A stretch of DNA of 64,000 bases from Rhea pennata (GCF_028389875.1 NC_084664.1:114831466-114895465), one strand, 5' to 3'. Shown: positions 23,701 to 38,700, counted from the stretch's first letter. The notes: generated from the letters alone by a model not told the origin. Numbers and translations are program-made.

Positions 23701-26700
23701 CTTCACCCGCACTCCCCTTGGCTGAACGGAGACACCAGCTCTCCCTCCAAGGGAGCCCCAAGGAACCTCTGCAAGGGGGTTCACGGTCTGTTAGGAGGTA
23801 CCTCCCCAGCATGTGCTGCTGTTTTTAAAGTGTCTGGGGGACAGTTCCTCTAACAGGTGAAGACTTCAGGGAGAAATCAACCAGTGACCCCATATATCAT
23901 CTCCATCTCTCCTTTATATGGACATTGCCACCCCTTATTCCAGGAGGGCCTTCCAGGAAGCCATCGCAGGCACAAAGGGAAAGAGGGAGCCTGTGGCTTC
24001 GGAGGAGTTGTATGACCTGGTGAACAGAACAAGCTCCAGGGGCAGCAGGCCTCCATGCACATGGCTTTGTGGTCTGAAAAAGAGCTAGGGAGCGTAAGGC
24101 GCAGGCACAGCACAGGAAGAAGTACTACTCACATCCCGTGCGGCATCTCGCTCAGCTCCCCGGAGCAGCATCACCCGCACCACTTCGCTGTGACCCATCT
24201 GCGACGCAATCCACAAGGGTGCTGTCCCATCCTTCAAAGAGAGTCATACAGCTAAAGGTTTCACCCTGAGACCGACCCTCTACGCCCTGGTACTTTACCA
24301 CCAGAGTCTACCTACTGGAATGGATGAACTTCAATGCCTTGATAAAACTCTACTGCCATCAGAGATAGACAAATGTAAATGCACTTCCAAAAGCACATGG
24401 GAACTCAGTGTATCAAGTCAGAACCTTCCCTCTTGTGGGGTTAGAGGCTTCTTTCCTATTTCCCCTTGCACAGCTGACCTGAAATGGGCATCACTGGCTG
24501 AATGCTTAAAGCCCTCTTTTGCTCACCCAACTGTGCCCAAAATACACAGGAAAGTTAGAGATATCCTATGTAGTTTGAAACCTAGCTGGCTAGACATGAC
24601 AAAGATACGGGTAAAGCTCAAGACATTCATGGTCAAATTCTGCATGTGTGCACCTTTTGAATGGCAGATGGGTATAGGAGCTAAGGATGATCAGCCACTT
24701 TCAATGCATAACATTATCCACCCTTAAGGAATCTGTTAAAAACGTCCTGCCTTGCAGTTATGACGAGTACTTCACAAATTTTAGCTTCAAGAGCTCCACT
24801 AGCAAGCAAGGCCATTATCCAGGAGACAGTCTGGCCTGGGAAAAAAAAGGTCCTATACAATCATTATTTCACCAAAAAATGTCAGAAAATACATGCATTC
24901 AAAATGAGGTAAACTTTGTGATGGATTTGTTGTCCCATGTGACAGGACAAGAGGCAATGGGCAAAAACTGAAGCACAAGAAGTTCCGCCTGAACGTGAGG
25001 GGGAATTTCTTCACTGTGAGAGTGACGGGGCACTGGACCAGGTTGCCCAGAGAGGTTGTGGAGTCTCCTTCTCTGGAGATCTTCAAGGCCCGCCTGGATG
25101 CAACCCTGTCTAACATGCTCTAGGTGACCCTGCTTGAGCAGGAGCATTGGACTAGATGATCTCCAGAGGTCCCTTCCAACCTTACTGATTCTGTGATTCC
25201 ACGATTTCCAAATGCAAAGGTGAGTTGAGGCACTAGAAGTATTTGTTGCTGCAATTAGAATTTAGTTTTGTTTCTTATGCCTATTTTTACTTCTAAATGG
25301 CCTGATTCTGAAAACTACAAGAGGACTCCAGCACTTATGGGTTGCCAAATTGATTTTCATGGGCCTTTAACACGAGGCTTTGCCTATAAGGACTTTAATA
25401 CAAAAATGAGGCCTCAGGTGGCAGTCTGTCTGCTATTGCCTTCACTGCTTGCCTGTTTTTCTGCTCACCCTCAGCAGCCTTTAGACTTGACAGGAAAAAG
25501 TAGTTGGAAATATATTTCAAAAGACTTTCAAAAGAGCCTTAATGAGGCGTTTCAAAAGAAAACAGCTTTTTTTTTGCTTTTAATAAAATATTTCCGCCTT
25601 GATCAAAGAAGGAATCTCTGTCATCAATGCCAAATGAAGATTCATATGACTTGCTGAAGCTATCCAAAACCACTGTTGAGCCAGTTCTGTGTTTTCTATG
25701 GGCTCGTGATTTAATTTGCCATAAGAAACAGATAAAGCCATTTCTTCCTGTGATATATTCTGGATTTCCATTCTTTTGATTCTGAGAAAGAGTAAATATA
25801 CATCCTGAGATCACTGAGGCTGAGTCTTCACAAATGGTGAAGAACAGGATCTTTGCCCACTCTTGCATGAATTCACCATAAATGATCTCATTGAAATTAC
25901 TGACCTCATTCCAGCATATATCACATTAATACAATGAGTTTTCTTTGTTATTTAAAAATAACGTTGAAAGGGCCTCTTGTACATAGAATGTGTGACAGCA
26001 GTGTGATGGCAAAAAACTCTTCCTCTCCAAAATACAGTCTTTTCCCTGTCAGTAAGTTGGCAGCTGATTATTTTTCAAATCTTCCTCCACCAGAGGGCTC
26101 TAGAAAATAGGAAGAGGGACACTGAAAAAGCCTATAAAAACTTGGAAAATACCTGAGACCCACCAACACAATTAAATCTACACTAAGAAATAATCTGTGT
26201 TCTAAGACTAATCTACACTAAGAGCAAATCTGTGTCCCTATTTGTGCAAAAAAAGCATCGCTCTTTTGTCCACAGTGAAGCTGATAAGCGCAACTCTTAC
26301 TTTCAGGTATGAATGAAAAGAAACACAAGGAAATTCTAGTGTTGAGCAACATCACTGCTGCTCAAAAAAACCCCACTTCACTGTGGGAAAAGTGACCATC
26401 TTGGAGAACTTAGTCTAAAGAGAAGAAAGATGATAAAGATGATGGTGGGCTCACATTGACTAATGTCAGCTTCTCTCCCTTAAACAAACAACATTTCATC
26501 AGGCAGGTTTATCCTGTAATACAAACATGTAATATTTGTACGGAATAGATGAGATTTTTGTCCATTTTAACGTTGGTGTGTAAAGCAAAAGTGATACTAC
26601 ATTGTACTAAGAGGCCATACAAGCAACTGTTAGGGCACAGAGACAAGCCAGGAAGAAAATAAGCCCAGGGGACAAAACAGCCTATGGTTGTCTAATGATC

Positions 26701-29700
26701 AGAAGAGTTCAAGAAGACCTTTCTTTCTCCTGTCTTTCTGCCCACCCAGCAGACCTGCGGACCATTACATTCCTAGAATAAACAATGTTAAATATCCCAT
26801 ATGTTTTTAAACTATATTTATTTTCCTTTTTTTTTGCAAGCTAATAAATATAAACTATGTCTTATTATGTCCAACAGTCCCAAATATACCCTCACTGAGA
26901 CAGATGCTGTTCCTTCTCTTACTCATTAACTAAAGACACTGCTTTGTGGCTTTGAATCTTGTAATATTGGCTGCTGGCTTGGAAAGGGCCAAGTTAAGGC
27001 AGGAGCTGAGATGCCCCTTGAATTCTCACTGAGGACTCTGAGGGCCAGAGAGCCCCTGCTCTCTGGCTGCTGGGTGTCCGCTCCTCTGCTGTGCTGCCCA
27101 TCAGCCATTAGCACCCGTGCACCAGCAGCAATATTGCTAGTACGAGATTGCACCCTTGACAGAACATTACAATCTCTGTAGGTTCACTGGCTTACATATA
27201 TGTCTGAGTGCGTATCATATGTAAAGAAAAAAACCCACTAATTTTCAGATCACTTTGAATCTGCCTTGCCACTCAGACCAAAGCCTCCTGCGACACAGGC
27301 TGCCAAAATAGTGTAAAATTCAATGGCGAACAACCTTCTTGCTTTGCTTTTGAGTTAGAGAAGCAAAGCAGCACAGCCTGCACCAGGCTTCAGACACTGC
27401 CCAGAGCTCTGTCTAGACAAAAAGATGACAAAACAGTGCCAGCACAGCGCCGCAGAGGCCTGGCAGTGGGTCATAAAGAACACAGAAAGGTTAAATACCA
27501 GGAGAAATGACATTGCCAGGGAAGAAAATCACCAGAAAGTGTCACTATTCAGTGTTGTGACAGCTGTGATAAAGGGCCTGCATACAGGCAGCTGGTTCCA
27601 TCTGAGATGCTCTCAGGTATCAGAAGCATCCCCATGAGTCTGGGACATAGGACACGAGACCAAAGGGGACCTAGTACTCTACTGGAACAGCAGGAGACAT
27701 ATGGGGTAGACATATGCAGTCAGGCAAATGAATTAAGCCCCCAAATCCACGAGAACCAGATGGAGAGAAGACCTGGATGGCTATGAGGGAAGAGAAGCAT
27801 GAATTCATATCTGGTGCTCTGAAGCTGTGGCCGGCCCTGTATTCAAAGGAACATCACTTACAAAAAAATGTCTACAGCAGTAACAGCAGTGTAGTTTGTA
27901 ACCGACAGCACCAGAGTCATCTGGCGTAGAAACTACCATCAAGGCTTACAGTCCTTCTGAACAACATCCCGCCTTTGAACGAAGTATGAATTTGTTTGCC
28001 AGGAAGAGACTGAAGTCCATCCAGTCATTACTTCACTAATTAAATGCATTAAAATGTTCCATTTGTTTAGGAATTGCTTCAGCATACGGTGAGCCCAAAT
28101 ACCACATTCACAATAAATGCCACTGACTTATCCAGGCATAACCTTAGCAGAGACTGACTGTTCCCTGACACAAACGGAGCCCAGACTACTGGGGTTGAAA
28201 GAGAGCCGGAAAGAGCACTCATGCAGTGTGGAGTCCTTGCCTCAGCTAAGTTTTAAAAAGGCATTATGAAATGAAACACTGCATTATACAAATTGTATTA
28301 GAGATCTAAAAAGTAGTGCTAACCAGAGTTAGCTGGTACATTATAATTCCAACATTTTAAATGGTTAGCGTACAGAGTGCAGTTTTTACAGTTACACGGG
28401 CTACTGGTGCAAACTGGTTGAGTTAAACCTCAGGTTCCCCCAGCTTTATTTTGACCTACTCAAAAAGCATTAAACATACACTGGCCTATCCTCCTACACT
28501 GTTTTTTTAGACTATATTAATCAGCAGCTCCTCATAGCACTTCTGTATCTTCATCTAGGCCAAATCAGGGAGCTTTAATTTGTCAGGCTCTTCAGGGTGG
28601 AAGAAAGAAAATACTGAAAATAACCGATGAAGTTTGTCACACGCCGTATTGTCCGCTGCTATTAGAGCTCTCACATTTTATTTGACTCACATTTTTCCCA
28701 CCTTCCACTTTTTACCTGCTGCAGTTGGAGATCACAGCCATGCGGCGGGCATAGGCGGCTGACCGCAAGAGCAAGACCGTATCCCCTCAATTTAAAACGT
28801 GCAGTGACGACTCAGGGCAGCGACCTTGCCCGCAGGGTTTCAGCAGCCCGGAGGGGAGGCTCTCTCAAGGCAGGCAAAGGTTCCCAGGAAGCCCCATGTC
28901 TAACTAGACACTTCTAAGTGCCAAGAGGTTGTAAGTTAGAAGTGCAACTCTCATATCTGCCTACTCAAAGCAGCATCTAAATATGCTGTTTAAGCACAGA
29001 GGTTAGATTCAAGAATAGCCAAACAGTTATGGATCCCTCTTTTGGAAACCAATAAAGTTTTATATATGTGTCTGTAGACCACATATGCTTATGTAGCCCT
29101 TATTTAGTCTAAAATACAGGAAGTCTCTTTTATCCTAATCCACCACCAGCATACAATAACGCAAGAGGGATCTAGCCCTTAGTGCAGGCACCTCGGAATC
29201 AGCTCCAAATCTCATACTTAGGATTTAATGTTCAAACAGCAGCCCTACTACTTACAGAGGAGCTGATTTCAAGCTTACAAGTTGCCACCTGAACTATGTA
29301 TTTGCAGGATTAGGCCCACTAGCGTAATTAACTGCAAACAGAGATAGCAAAGCTTTTCACATATATCAGGTACTTCCAGAGATGAAGGTGCAACTTATGT
29401 CTGAGTTTCAGGGTGCATGTGGATGATATGAAGTAAAACTAAAGACATAAAACTAAAAGTAAAAAAAAAAAAAAAAAAGGTTTTGTGAAAGATTAACTTC
29501 GATACTGAAGCAGGTACTGTTGACTTCAGTGTACTGAATTTGGCACTGTCTCTCACTGGAGTTTCCAGATAGGATTTTCAGAAGAACCCCAGGATTTTAT
29601 GCATGTACGTTCACAGGTAAGCTGGTACAACAGGAGCAGATCAGTAGTTGGGAGAGCTAGTGCAAGGACACTACATCAACATTATTTGCAGCCTGAGGAT

Positions 29701-32700
29701 TTTATTTTGATTTAGCTTAATCCTGTAGCCCAAACGTGTCTACTGTGCTTGTGGTTCAAAGCTGTCCAAAGGACCTGTCAGAGGTCTGATCTCCTTTTGG
29801 GTATGACGTGCATTTGGTGCACACCTGGACTGGGGCTTCCAGTTTCATTTCTTCTATAAAGGATCTAGCTTGCATGCAAACAGAAAGGACTGGGTGACTC
29901 ACTTCAAAACCACACTGCTGATCTGAGTTCAAAAACGTATGCAGGCACAGCCACCATTCACCTTGGGAATCTGATACCCCGTGAAAATCTCAGCATTAAT
30001 TTTTAGTAAGAGATTGTTAATTTGACCCTGGCCCTGCTCTGACAGCGTTGAACATTACCTGTCGTGGCTGGTTGACCTTTGCTCCTGAGGACAGCAGCAA
30101 GCGGATGACATCCAGATATCCTCCTTGCGCGGCCAGGAAAGTTGCAGAAGCTCCATCCTGAGTACAAACACATTCCGTTTATAATATGTTAAAATGATGA
30201 CAGTGTTTTGCACAAAACCAAACCAGACAGAATCAATTTCTCCTTCTGATGCTAATGTGCAGTGTAACAGCACATACATAGCTGAGCTCAAAAAATAATT
30301 ATCAAAATCCAAAGCCCAGTTCATGACAAACTATAGTAATATTTTCATTCAACATGCACATCATATATCAAACTAAGGATTAAATCCTTGGTCTAGAATA
30401 CTAACACTCTAATTCATCACAGCACTGGTCCACATAACTAGGAATCCATTCCTATATAACAAAATACATTCATTCAGGTTCGATTGAAATGTTCATTTAG
30501 GTTCCTCATGTTCACGCGGAAGTGTTCTGCTTCAGAAGTACTCATGGTGAAAAAATGCTCTATTACTTTGCAAGACTGGGGACTACAGTGTTAAAGTCTG
30601 CCAGCAACTACCACGTCACTGCTCTGGCGCATCTTGCAAAAGAGACTGGACCTGTAATATAGGCATGTAACGGTAGGATATGCAAGACAGGCATCTTGCA
30701 GCCCTATCAGAAACTAGCCGATCCCTCAAAAAGCTTGTGAAAGAGTTTAACGAATCTGGGATTTTTTTTTCCTTGACATGTCTTTCATGTGCAGATGTTT
30801 TCTGTATTAGAAAATCCTTAACGTTTAGCTTCATGGAAGCTTCTTCCCTAGGGGAAAAAAAAAAGTCCTAAATATTGAGTTTCTTGACAAAAAAAAGAAA
30901 AAAATAATCCAGACCTCATTAGAATCCATCTAACTAATTAGAGGTGGAAACCTGTACTGAGGCTGGGACACGCATCTACCCACCCTACACCCGGAGTGCT
31001 CAGCCCAAGGGGAGTTTTCCTGGGAGCTGAGGCTCTCTTAGTTTAGAGGCAGGAATGAACATGCTGTCTCTCAGACGTGCGGGTACCTATCTTCCAGGCA
31101 CCTCATGCTCACGCTTATGTACAGGGCGTTTTAGTGGAAGCCCCTTGTTGACACTGTTGGCATGTCCCTACTTTGGGGCTGAATGCTGCTCTCTGCTTAG
31201 AGACACTCAACACGTGCCCAGTGAAGCATGAGCTGAATATAGTGCCCAGCATCCAAAATTAAAATGTTTGACCTTGATTCCAAGACAAATGTCCTGGTAA
31301 ACAGGTGAGGTGTCTGCTGGTACTACAGATTAATACCTCCAGGCTCTCAGTGGGGTTGTTTTCCCTGAATGCTATGCAGGTGCATAAAATATGTTGAGTC
31401 TTTGCAGACTTCCTCCAGAGACAGGCAAAGCAGGAACCCTTGCATATTCAGAAAGAGAAAAAGTTCTGGAATATTAAAAGTGCTCCTTTTTTTAGAGCAT
31501 CGATTGATATGGAGAAGCATGCTTTACCTATTGTCTAACCATTTTTAAAATTCTTTATTAGGTTTTTGCACTTGATTTGAATTGAGAAATCCTGAAAGAA
31601 TTAGAAAGCTGTTTTAAGGCTATGATGTATTTCTGCATAAGAAAACTATTTTAAGGCTATAAAATATTTCTGCAAGAAATACTTTTTAGCTAGGACTTTT
31701 TCTTCTTCTCTACCCCTCATCTTAGTCAATTTAAGATTGAAACGTCTATCTTGACGGTTTGGAGAGGACTACCCAAGTGTGTGTTTGAAATCTCTCTCAT
31801 ATGGTGGCCTGCCAAGGAAACTGCCACCCAGGCACCACTTTGCAAATCCAGCTTGGCAACGTCCCACAGAAGGAGTCAGGCTAACGCTCCTTTTCGAGGG
31901 AACGCGCTCTTATTTTACGAAGCGGCTCTTTCTGAAGGATTTTGCCTAATGGCTAGGAGCAATAAGAACATGTCACCAAATCCCATTGCAAATATTGCTT
32001 ATTTACAGGAGACACCGCAAGGAAGATATTTCATTGCCTTTACCTCTGAGCGGGTGTCTCCAGGGGAGGCAGCGCTGCTATTTTTAAAGTGAGTGGAAAA
32101 CCCCAGGATGACGGTGCAGAGAACGGTAAGCGTTACAAATCCCTGCCCGCTAGAAAGGTAGTGGCTGTCTGCGCAGCAGCAGCAGTTTTGAGTTGAGTTG
32201 GAGCCGCGCGTTTGCCGCTCACAGGGGCCCGCGGGGGACAGACCCCTCTCGGTCGGCCTCGGCTGAAGAGCCCTGGGGTGGGAAAGAGTGGTGGGGAGCG
32301 GAGACAAAACCTGCCAGGCTTTGGGGTTTTATGTCAGCTCGGCTTCTTTGCTTCTCCGCTGACACAAATTAAATCCACTGCTTGATCAGCTCAGTCCAGC
32401 TTTCTGAAAAGTCAGCTAAACAGTGCCGACCCCGTCAGCTTAACCGTTCTTTCCCCAAAGCATCGACAAGCTAGAGATGCGCAAATAGCCAATGACTTCA
32501 CTTTAAAGGGCGACTTTGAGAAAGATTTTGGAGACAACCTAACTTTTCTACTCTTTGGCAGCTATTCCGGAAGACTAGCCGATGATCTTCCAAACCCTCG
32601 GAGGCTTTACAGCTGCTCTGCCTTCCGCCTGCAACGCTACTCTGGTGTGCTAAAACAGGACACGGCCTCCTGCACCGGCGTAAGGGGCAGCACAGGTCTG

Positions 32701-35700
32701 CTCCGGACCTGGAACGTTTCCTTCACCCAGATAATGAACCCAAAGGCAGCTAAATCCTCGTTTCTGGTTTTGTGCCTCTTTTCCCAGGACCACGAAGAGC
32801 AGGCAGTTAACAAAAAGCACGTCTTAGAAAAGCAGAGTACCGTAAAACCACAGCTTTTGGCAGACGCTTTACCGTGCTGGCACTGGCGTGCCTGCTGCTT
32901 TCCAGCGAACAGCACGCTTGTTCCATCACCAGAATTGTCGATATCTGTGTCAAATAAACTCACGTAAAGCTGATCGTGAATGTTGGCACCGTGCTTCAAC
33001 AGAGTTTCCACTACTTTTGCATGCCCGTACTGACAAGCTGCTAAAAGGGCAGTGCCTCCGTCCTGTGGAAAAGCAAAGAATGGGCACAGTAAGGGGACAG
33101 GGCGGGCACTCTACTCACCGTAAAACATAAGCAAGTTTTGAGGCTTCTCAGAATTTGGCTCACAGCAATTCTGTAGTGACTAAATACCAAATCATTCATA
33201 GCTGTGGCGCACAGCCTTGCTCCATAAATCTTTGAACTTGGCTCTGTCACTGTAAACATCTTTCTCCAGAGGCTTTTTTAGTGAGGGACAGGAAGCAAGA
33301 AGAATTCTGCTTTCAGTTCATCTTCTGCCTTCACACTAGAAGCTTTGCTCCCTTCACGGCTCTGAGCTCCTCCATCTTCCCACGTACAGCCATACTACCA
33401 CCCCTGCCAAGCTCTCCCACCCAGTGAAGAGCAACCTCACCTCAGGTCCTGCCTCTCACCTGCTGATTGCTGGCCTGAAGAAGGTAGGTAGGACACTTCT
33501 AAAAAGTATCTGAGCTAACCATGGAAGTGTGCATCTCACCAAACCCACGACCACCTGTGGAAGCCCATTACTTCTGCTGAAGAAGTGACCCCTGCAGCTA
33601 GGAGCAATCCCAGGTTGTTATAATTACTATACATCACCACTAAAGGGAGACCTAGACACGTGCAAAGAGTCTGGCTTGTACAGCAGCTCCTGTAGGAGCC
33701 ATGTGTGGAGGGAAAGACTTTAGTGTTGCTGGCTAATGACTCCCAGCCAGCTGAAAACATTGAAATAGCAAATGTGGAGCTTGCCTTGTTAAGTGCAGTG
33801 CACTCCACTCAAAATTTACCATCATTTCTGCCACTGAGATTGAGAGGAGGTTCTTATCTTCTGCCTGGGATGGCAGTGTGCAGGAGGAGAACCTCTTTGC
33901 TAGAGGGTGCCACCAACACTTGAGGACAGTGACAAGATTCACATGGCTTGGGTCTCCCTTTGGTCTCTTTTCTGCCTCCATCCCTCCAGATCTATCCTTT
34001 CCAACCCTCCCCCTCCTGGTTCCAGCCTTTTTTGGCCAGACAGACACTGACCTCCCTCCTTGGGACAAGTGGGTCTGTCCCTTCTCCTCAAGAGCCGGAG
34101 CTGGGAGATGGTGCAGTGTGAGGCATCCCCGAAAGCACAAGCAAGGGAAAGTCTTTGCTGTATGCCTAGACCTGTCCTCAGGGCACCTGGGAGCTGAGGA
34201 CAGGCGTTGTAGGGCACACCACGGCCCATGTGAGGGCAGGGTTTGCCATCACGTGAGGACGGTGCGCACCTCCTGTCCTCAGCACCCAAGGTCTTCTCTC
34301 CTCTTTCCTTCCCTGCCTACTCCCAATCTCAAGCCCCTACTCCACGGGACAAGTTATGCAAAGTATTTCAAATAAGTGGTTTCTAGAGCTGTTATTAATG
34401 TGGGCACAATACGTGCTTTCCTTCGTTCTTGCTTCTCTGAAACAGCTCCAAAGTTTTGTCTGAAATTTTCCACACAGAGTGATATCCAACAAGGGAAATT
34501 ACAAGAGACTGATGTTTTGCAGCTGAATCTTTTCTAATGGGAAATACCAACCCAGCTATAAATCTGGGGTGCTGTTTCATGACTGTAATCACCTGAGGAA
34601 AACTCAAACTCTGACATAACTGAACTAACCCACTGGGACTGTGTATGGCTACTCTCAAAATTTCATGTTCACCCTTCCTCCCTACAACTTTGAAAAGCAA
34701 ACAAGTCTTGAGTGTCGGCAAAGCCACAGATGTGAAACTGTTACGTAACAATACAGAATTGTATATTTATTTTGGATTATTTGAGTAAATGTAGTGTGTA
34801 ATCTGATCCGTGGAGTCAAGTTACTCTATAGGTACGGTGAGTTACTGAACTTCCCTGTCAAATTAAACTGCCCTAATTACATAGGAACTGCTGGAACAAA
34901 GCAGAAAAGCAACCACATTGGTTCCAAGATAAAAAAAAAAGCACCCTCCACATACTTAAAAGACAATGGCAAAAGCTAATAGCTTTGTGAAACCTATTTC
35001 CTGTCTCCAGCCAGCTGAGAGCTGTTTTGCCCAACTAATGAGTTACCAGATCAAAGGGCTACAAACAAAAGGCAGAGACATTTTTAAAGACTCTTTCCCT
35101 GAAGGAAATTGCGAGAGAAGGTTAGTTAAGAAAAGGAACTGTGCTATCCAGCCTGGAGGTCCTCTGTGGAAAGGTGGGGACGAATGAACTAGCTATAGGA
35201 AGCTTAAAAGTATTGATGTTCTCCATGCAGAAGGTAAAAACACAGCTAGTAACCTGGATATGGGCATAACTTGTTTATTGCTTTATAGTCTGTTTTTTGA
35301 TTAAAATTCTTATGTTCTCAACAAACAATGTGTTATTTTAAGAATACTGTTTGGTTATTAACGTCACTTCTGGAGGGAACCAAATGACAGGTCCCAAATA
35401 AAAGTCAGGCTTGCAAAGCTAACCACAGTTATTCTAGCTGAGCTGAGGCCAAATGCTCTGAGCAGAACTGTGTGATCCCACCCTGGGAGCTGTAACAGCT
35501 TCAGGTCTAAGAAGGGGGAGAGTTCAAGCAGGAGGGATCTGAGTGTCTCAAAACGGGAATTCTCACCAAATATTTGGTTGAATTCAGTGGCCAGTTTTAA
35601 CTAATTACATTTTTGGAAACAATAACACATTTCCAAAATACACCATTTAGCTCTAACTAGAGCTGACCTAGAGCGACCACATGATCACCCTGGTCAGACT

Positions 35701-38700
35701 CCAAGGATCAGAAAAAAACAGTCAGTGGGCCAGGTCTCCTCCCTGGCTTCCAGTTGCCTTTTCTTAGTCAAATATTCACTAGGCCAGGAAGAATCTGATA
35801 ATAACTCCTTGGCCCAAAGATCTGGTCCCTGACCAGAAAGAGAGCTGGGCTCTAAGACCTGCCTTACTGTGTGTCCCCACCAGGTTGAACAGGGTCAGCA
35901 GAAGAGCCCAAGAGACATTTGCCTGCTTTAGGCGGGTATATCGTTAGCATAGTGGTGAGCAGAATACCCCTTGTGGCAAGACAGCACTCGGTTAAATCAA
36001 GCCATTGGCAGGGCAAAGGGCCACTCTTTTTTTTTCAGGAGGGGAAAAAGCAGCCCCCCTACCGAGCTTCCTTCTTGCTTTCTCTCACACCTGCTTCCTT
36101 GCTTTCTCTTTTTCACCAGCACAGTCACCTTTCCTGGCACCCCAGCAAACTCTGGCTGGAGAGGCCAACGTTTTACAGACTCAAGGAAGGCAGACAAGGG
36201 CATGAAACAAAGAGGCAAATGTCAGAGATTTAAACTCCCTGTCAGCCACGTGATTCCCTCTTCACTTTGCTTTTGGGCTTCGGCCAACAGGCAAAGAGCT
36301 GAAGCAGCATCTTTGGGACTGGCGAGCATCTTGGAAACTCTGAGTAGGGCAGCAAACAGGAGCCGGGACATGTGAGCAGCCACAGAGGCTCTCCTACAGC
36401 AAAACTCGCTCTGCTGCGGGAGGCAGCTGGGCAACGCAGCTGAGAAAAGGCCCGGAGCATCGCATTTGTTTCTTGCTCATATCCTGTTTTCTTGACCCAA
36501 CATAGCTTTTATTAATCTTTTACTGCAGTCCATTCCAGCACAGTTGGGACTGAGACGAGAGCTAGTTCTCCCAGCCACCTCTGCACTTCTTTCTCTGCAA
36601 CCTCCTTTCTCCTCCAGTCTCTCCTCCCTATGGGCAGCACGTACATAGGCTGCCAACCTCCTCTGTAAGCAGCACCTGGTAAGACTACATATCTGGGCCT
36701 GTTAGCCCACCTTTTCCTTCAACTCTGCCATCATTCTCGGAAAGTACCTTAGAATTATATGGTGTTTTATGACCTCTGAAACATGCTAAAAGGGAGGGGA
36801 CCTGCTCTTCTGCAACCGCTATTCAGTAAAGAAAAGCCTCTGCTTCTGTCCTACCTTCAGTATTGCTCAGGAGACATCCACCTGGGGAAATCCATTTAAG
36901 AACCCACATGCTTTTAACATGTCCCGCATTAAGAAAATAAATAAAACACATTTTAATTTATGATACATACTGCTATGGATTTCAGCCTGTGACAATGCCA
37001 AAAATAGTATGGAAGCTTGCGTCCATAATAATCTTAGACAGCAGTATTTATTTTCCTTTATCACATCAGCAGTTGTTGCTAATTGCTTCATTATGCTGGT
37101 TTAGAACCTGCTTTTTTGCCGGCCATGGTGAGTGCCAGCTCTAACAGTACAAGGGGTAACAAGAATTGAATGTCCATGCTAAGATATTTCTCTGGCATTC
37201 TCAGATCTGAGTGATAAATGCAGTAGCTAAAATTTCCAGAGAAGTAAATTACAAGGAGGATGCTTGATGTTACACTGCTTTAAGGCCTTTATTTCCTGGG
37301 GTATGTTTGATCGGTTTTGTTATTTTAATTCCAGCTCTTCACTGACAACAGAAATTATCAATGCAAATTGATGATTTTTTTAATGCCCCTTGGAAGCAGC
37401 CAGAATCAGCTTAATTTCTTCCAGGGCTGACTCCTGGCTAAGTGGCTTATTCAGGTCACCCCTTACCTTTGACTTGAAAAGGTAAATTTTGTCAGGTGCT
37501 TTGCGTCCGGGGTTGTGGGGAGAGCCCGTTATCTCGGTTGCCCAACAACAGAAGCTAGTTTGATGCTACAATTCCAAGCTACAGAAAATTTTGCATTTGT
37601 AAATCAGAAATTTCACTGATACCAAAGCAAACAAGGCCAATGGGCAGTGCACGCTGGTGCTCTGGTATGTTCTCAGTGGTGCCTCTTGCTGGGGACACGC
37701 TGCTGCCCAGTGCACAAATTTCCCTCCTGGCCTTAGTCTAAAGTAGTTTGAGTTACCAAAGCCCAGCCTGGACACTGTAAACATCTGGATCCTTATGGCT
37801 GGATCCTCACTTCAGAAGGAAGAGCTGCAGTTCTCCTACAAGCAATGGCTGAGACAACGATTTCCAGGATGGTTTCCAGAATTAACGACATATCTAGTAA
37901 AGCCCTCATACTTCCACAATGGTACAGAAAGAGTAGATCCTTTTCGCAAAGAGGGCATGGACGCGATAGTTAATCCCAGCTTTTTAAACAGTATCATTTT
38001 AATCTTGCATAAATTCTGTTTAACTCAGCTGTCCTTCATCCAACTTTTAAGAGCCTTTTCAGGCACTTTAGCTTGCATAATACTGAGTGCTGAAGTGCCA
38101 CAGAGGTGGCTGGTATTATTGATACCCCTCTTGAAGAGATGAAGAGAAGGAGGGAGTGCTTGGACAAGCATGTTTGATGCTGCTGGAGAATTGCCACATG
38201 TCCACATCATGTGGCGTTCCCTTCTGACTGGCTTTTCCAGAAGTGACATAAAATTGTGGCCTGGAGAAGAAGAGTAACTTGCAGCTAAGAAGATATTTGA
38301 GACTAGAACGTGGTTCAACTCATGTTTGACTTGTAAGTTTCAAGGTGAAAAGCAGTAGAGCCTGAACCTGCATTTGTGGAAGCCTTTAGAGGGAGCTGAA
38401 TGCAGAAAGATTTCCGTATCACTTACTTAGATCTTTACTTCTTTTTTTCTGCTGTAACGACTCACATCAACTTATTTTACATGCTTCATAGAAGATCATA
38501 CATTGCCATTAAGAATCAGACAGTTTCAACCCTGCTGTTTACCTTCTGGACCAAGTGTTGACCTCTGCAAACTCCTAGTTCACAGGCTGTGCAAAGGTTT
38601 GCTAAAGTGAAGATAAAACTGTCTCTCTAGACAGAAACAGATGCTTGGCCTCTGTGTTCCCTTCTTACCAACAGTTTCCTGAATTCTCTACTTTCTCTTC

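Larger units (their letters stand above)
24232..30058 (-). other. ANKRD29: ANKRD29 intron 6
   Basis: A 5.8-kb intron, donor GTAATG and acceptor TTGAAG. It holds a plus-strand CR1 copy at 24938-25208, a 35-bp spaced direct duplication near 26175-26237 and a run of 18 A at 29461-29478. Nothing else is recognised. Confidence 0.88.

Noticed and set aside
30476-30492. A GGTTCGATT string resembling a tRNA B box.
   Set aside because: The two final C residues of the B box are missing and no A box or cloverleaf arms are found at the required distance.
33878-34375. A 165-codon plus-strand open frame in ANKRD29 intron 4.
   Set aside because: No domain, no exon-like boundaries that I can defend, and it sits in moderately GC-rich intron sequence.
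37795-38142. A 115-codon plus-strand open frame that looks somewhat protein-like.
   Set aside because: I recognise no family, no promoter or splice context supports it, and the length is within chance.
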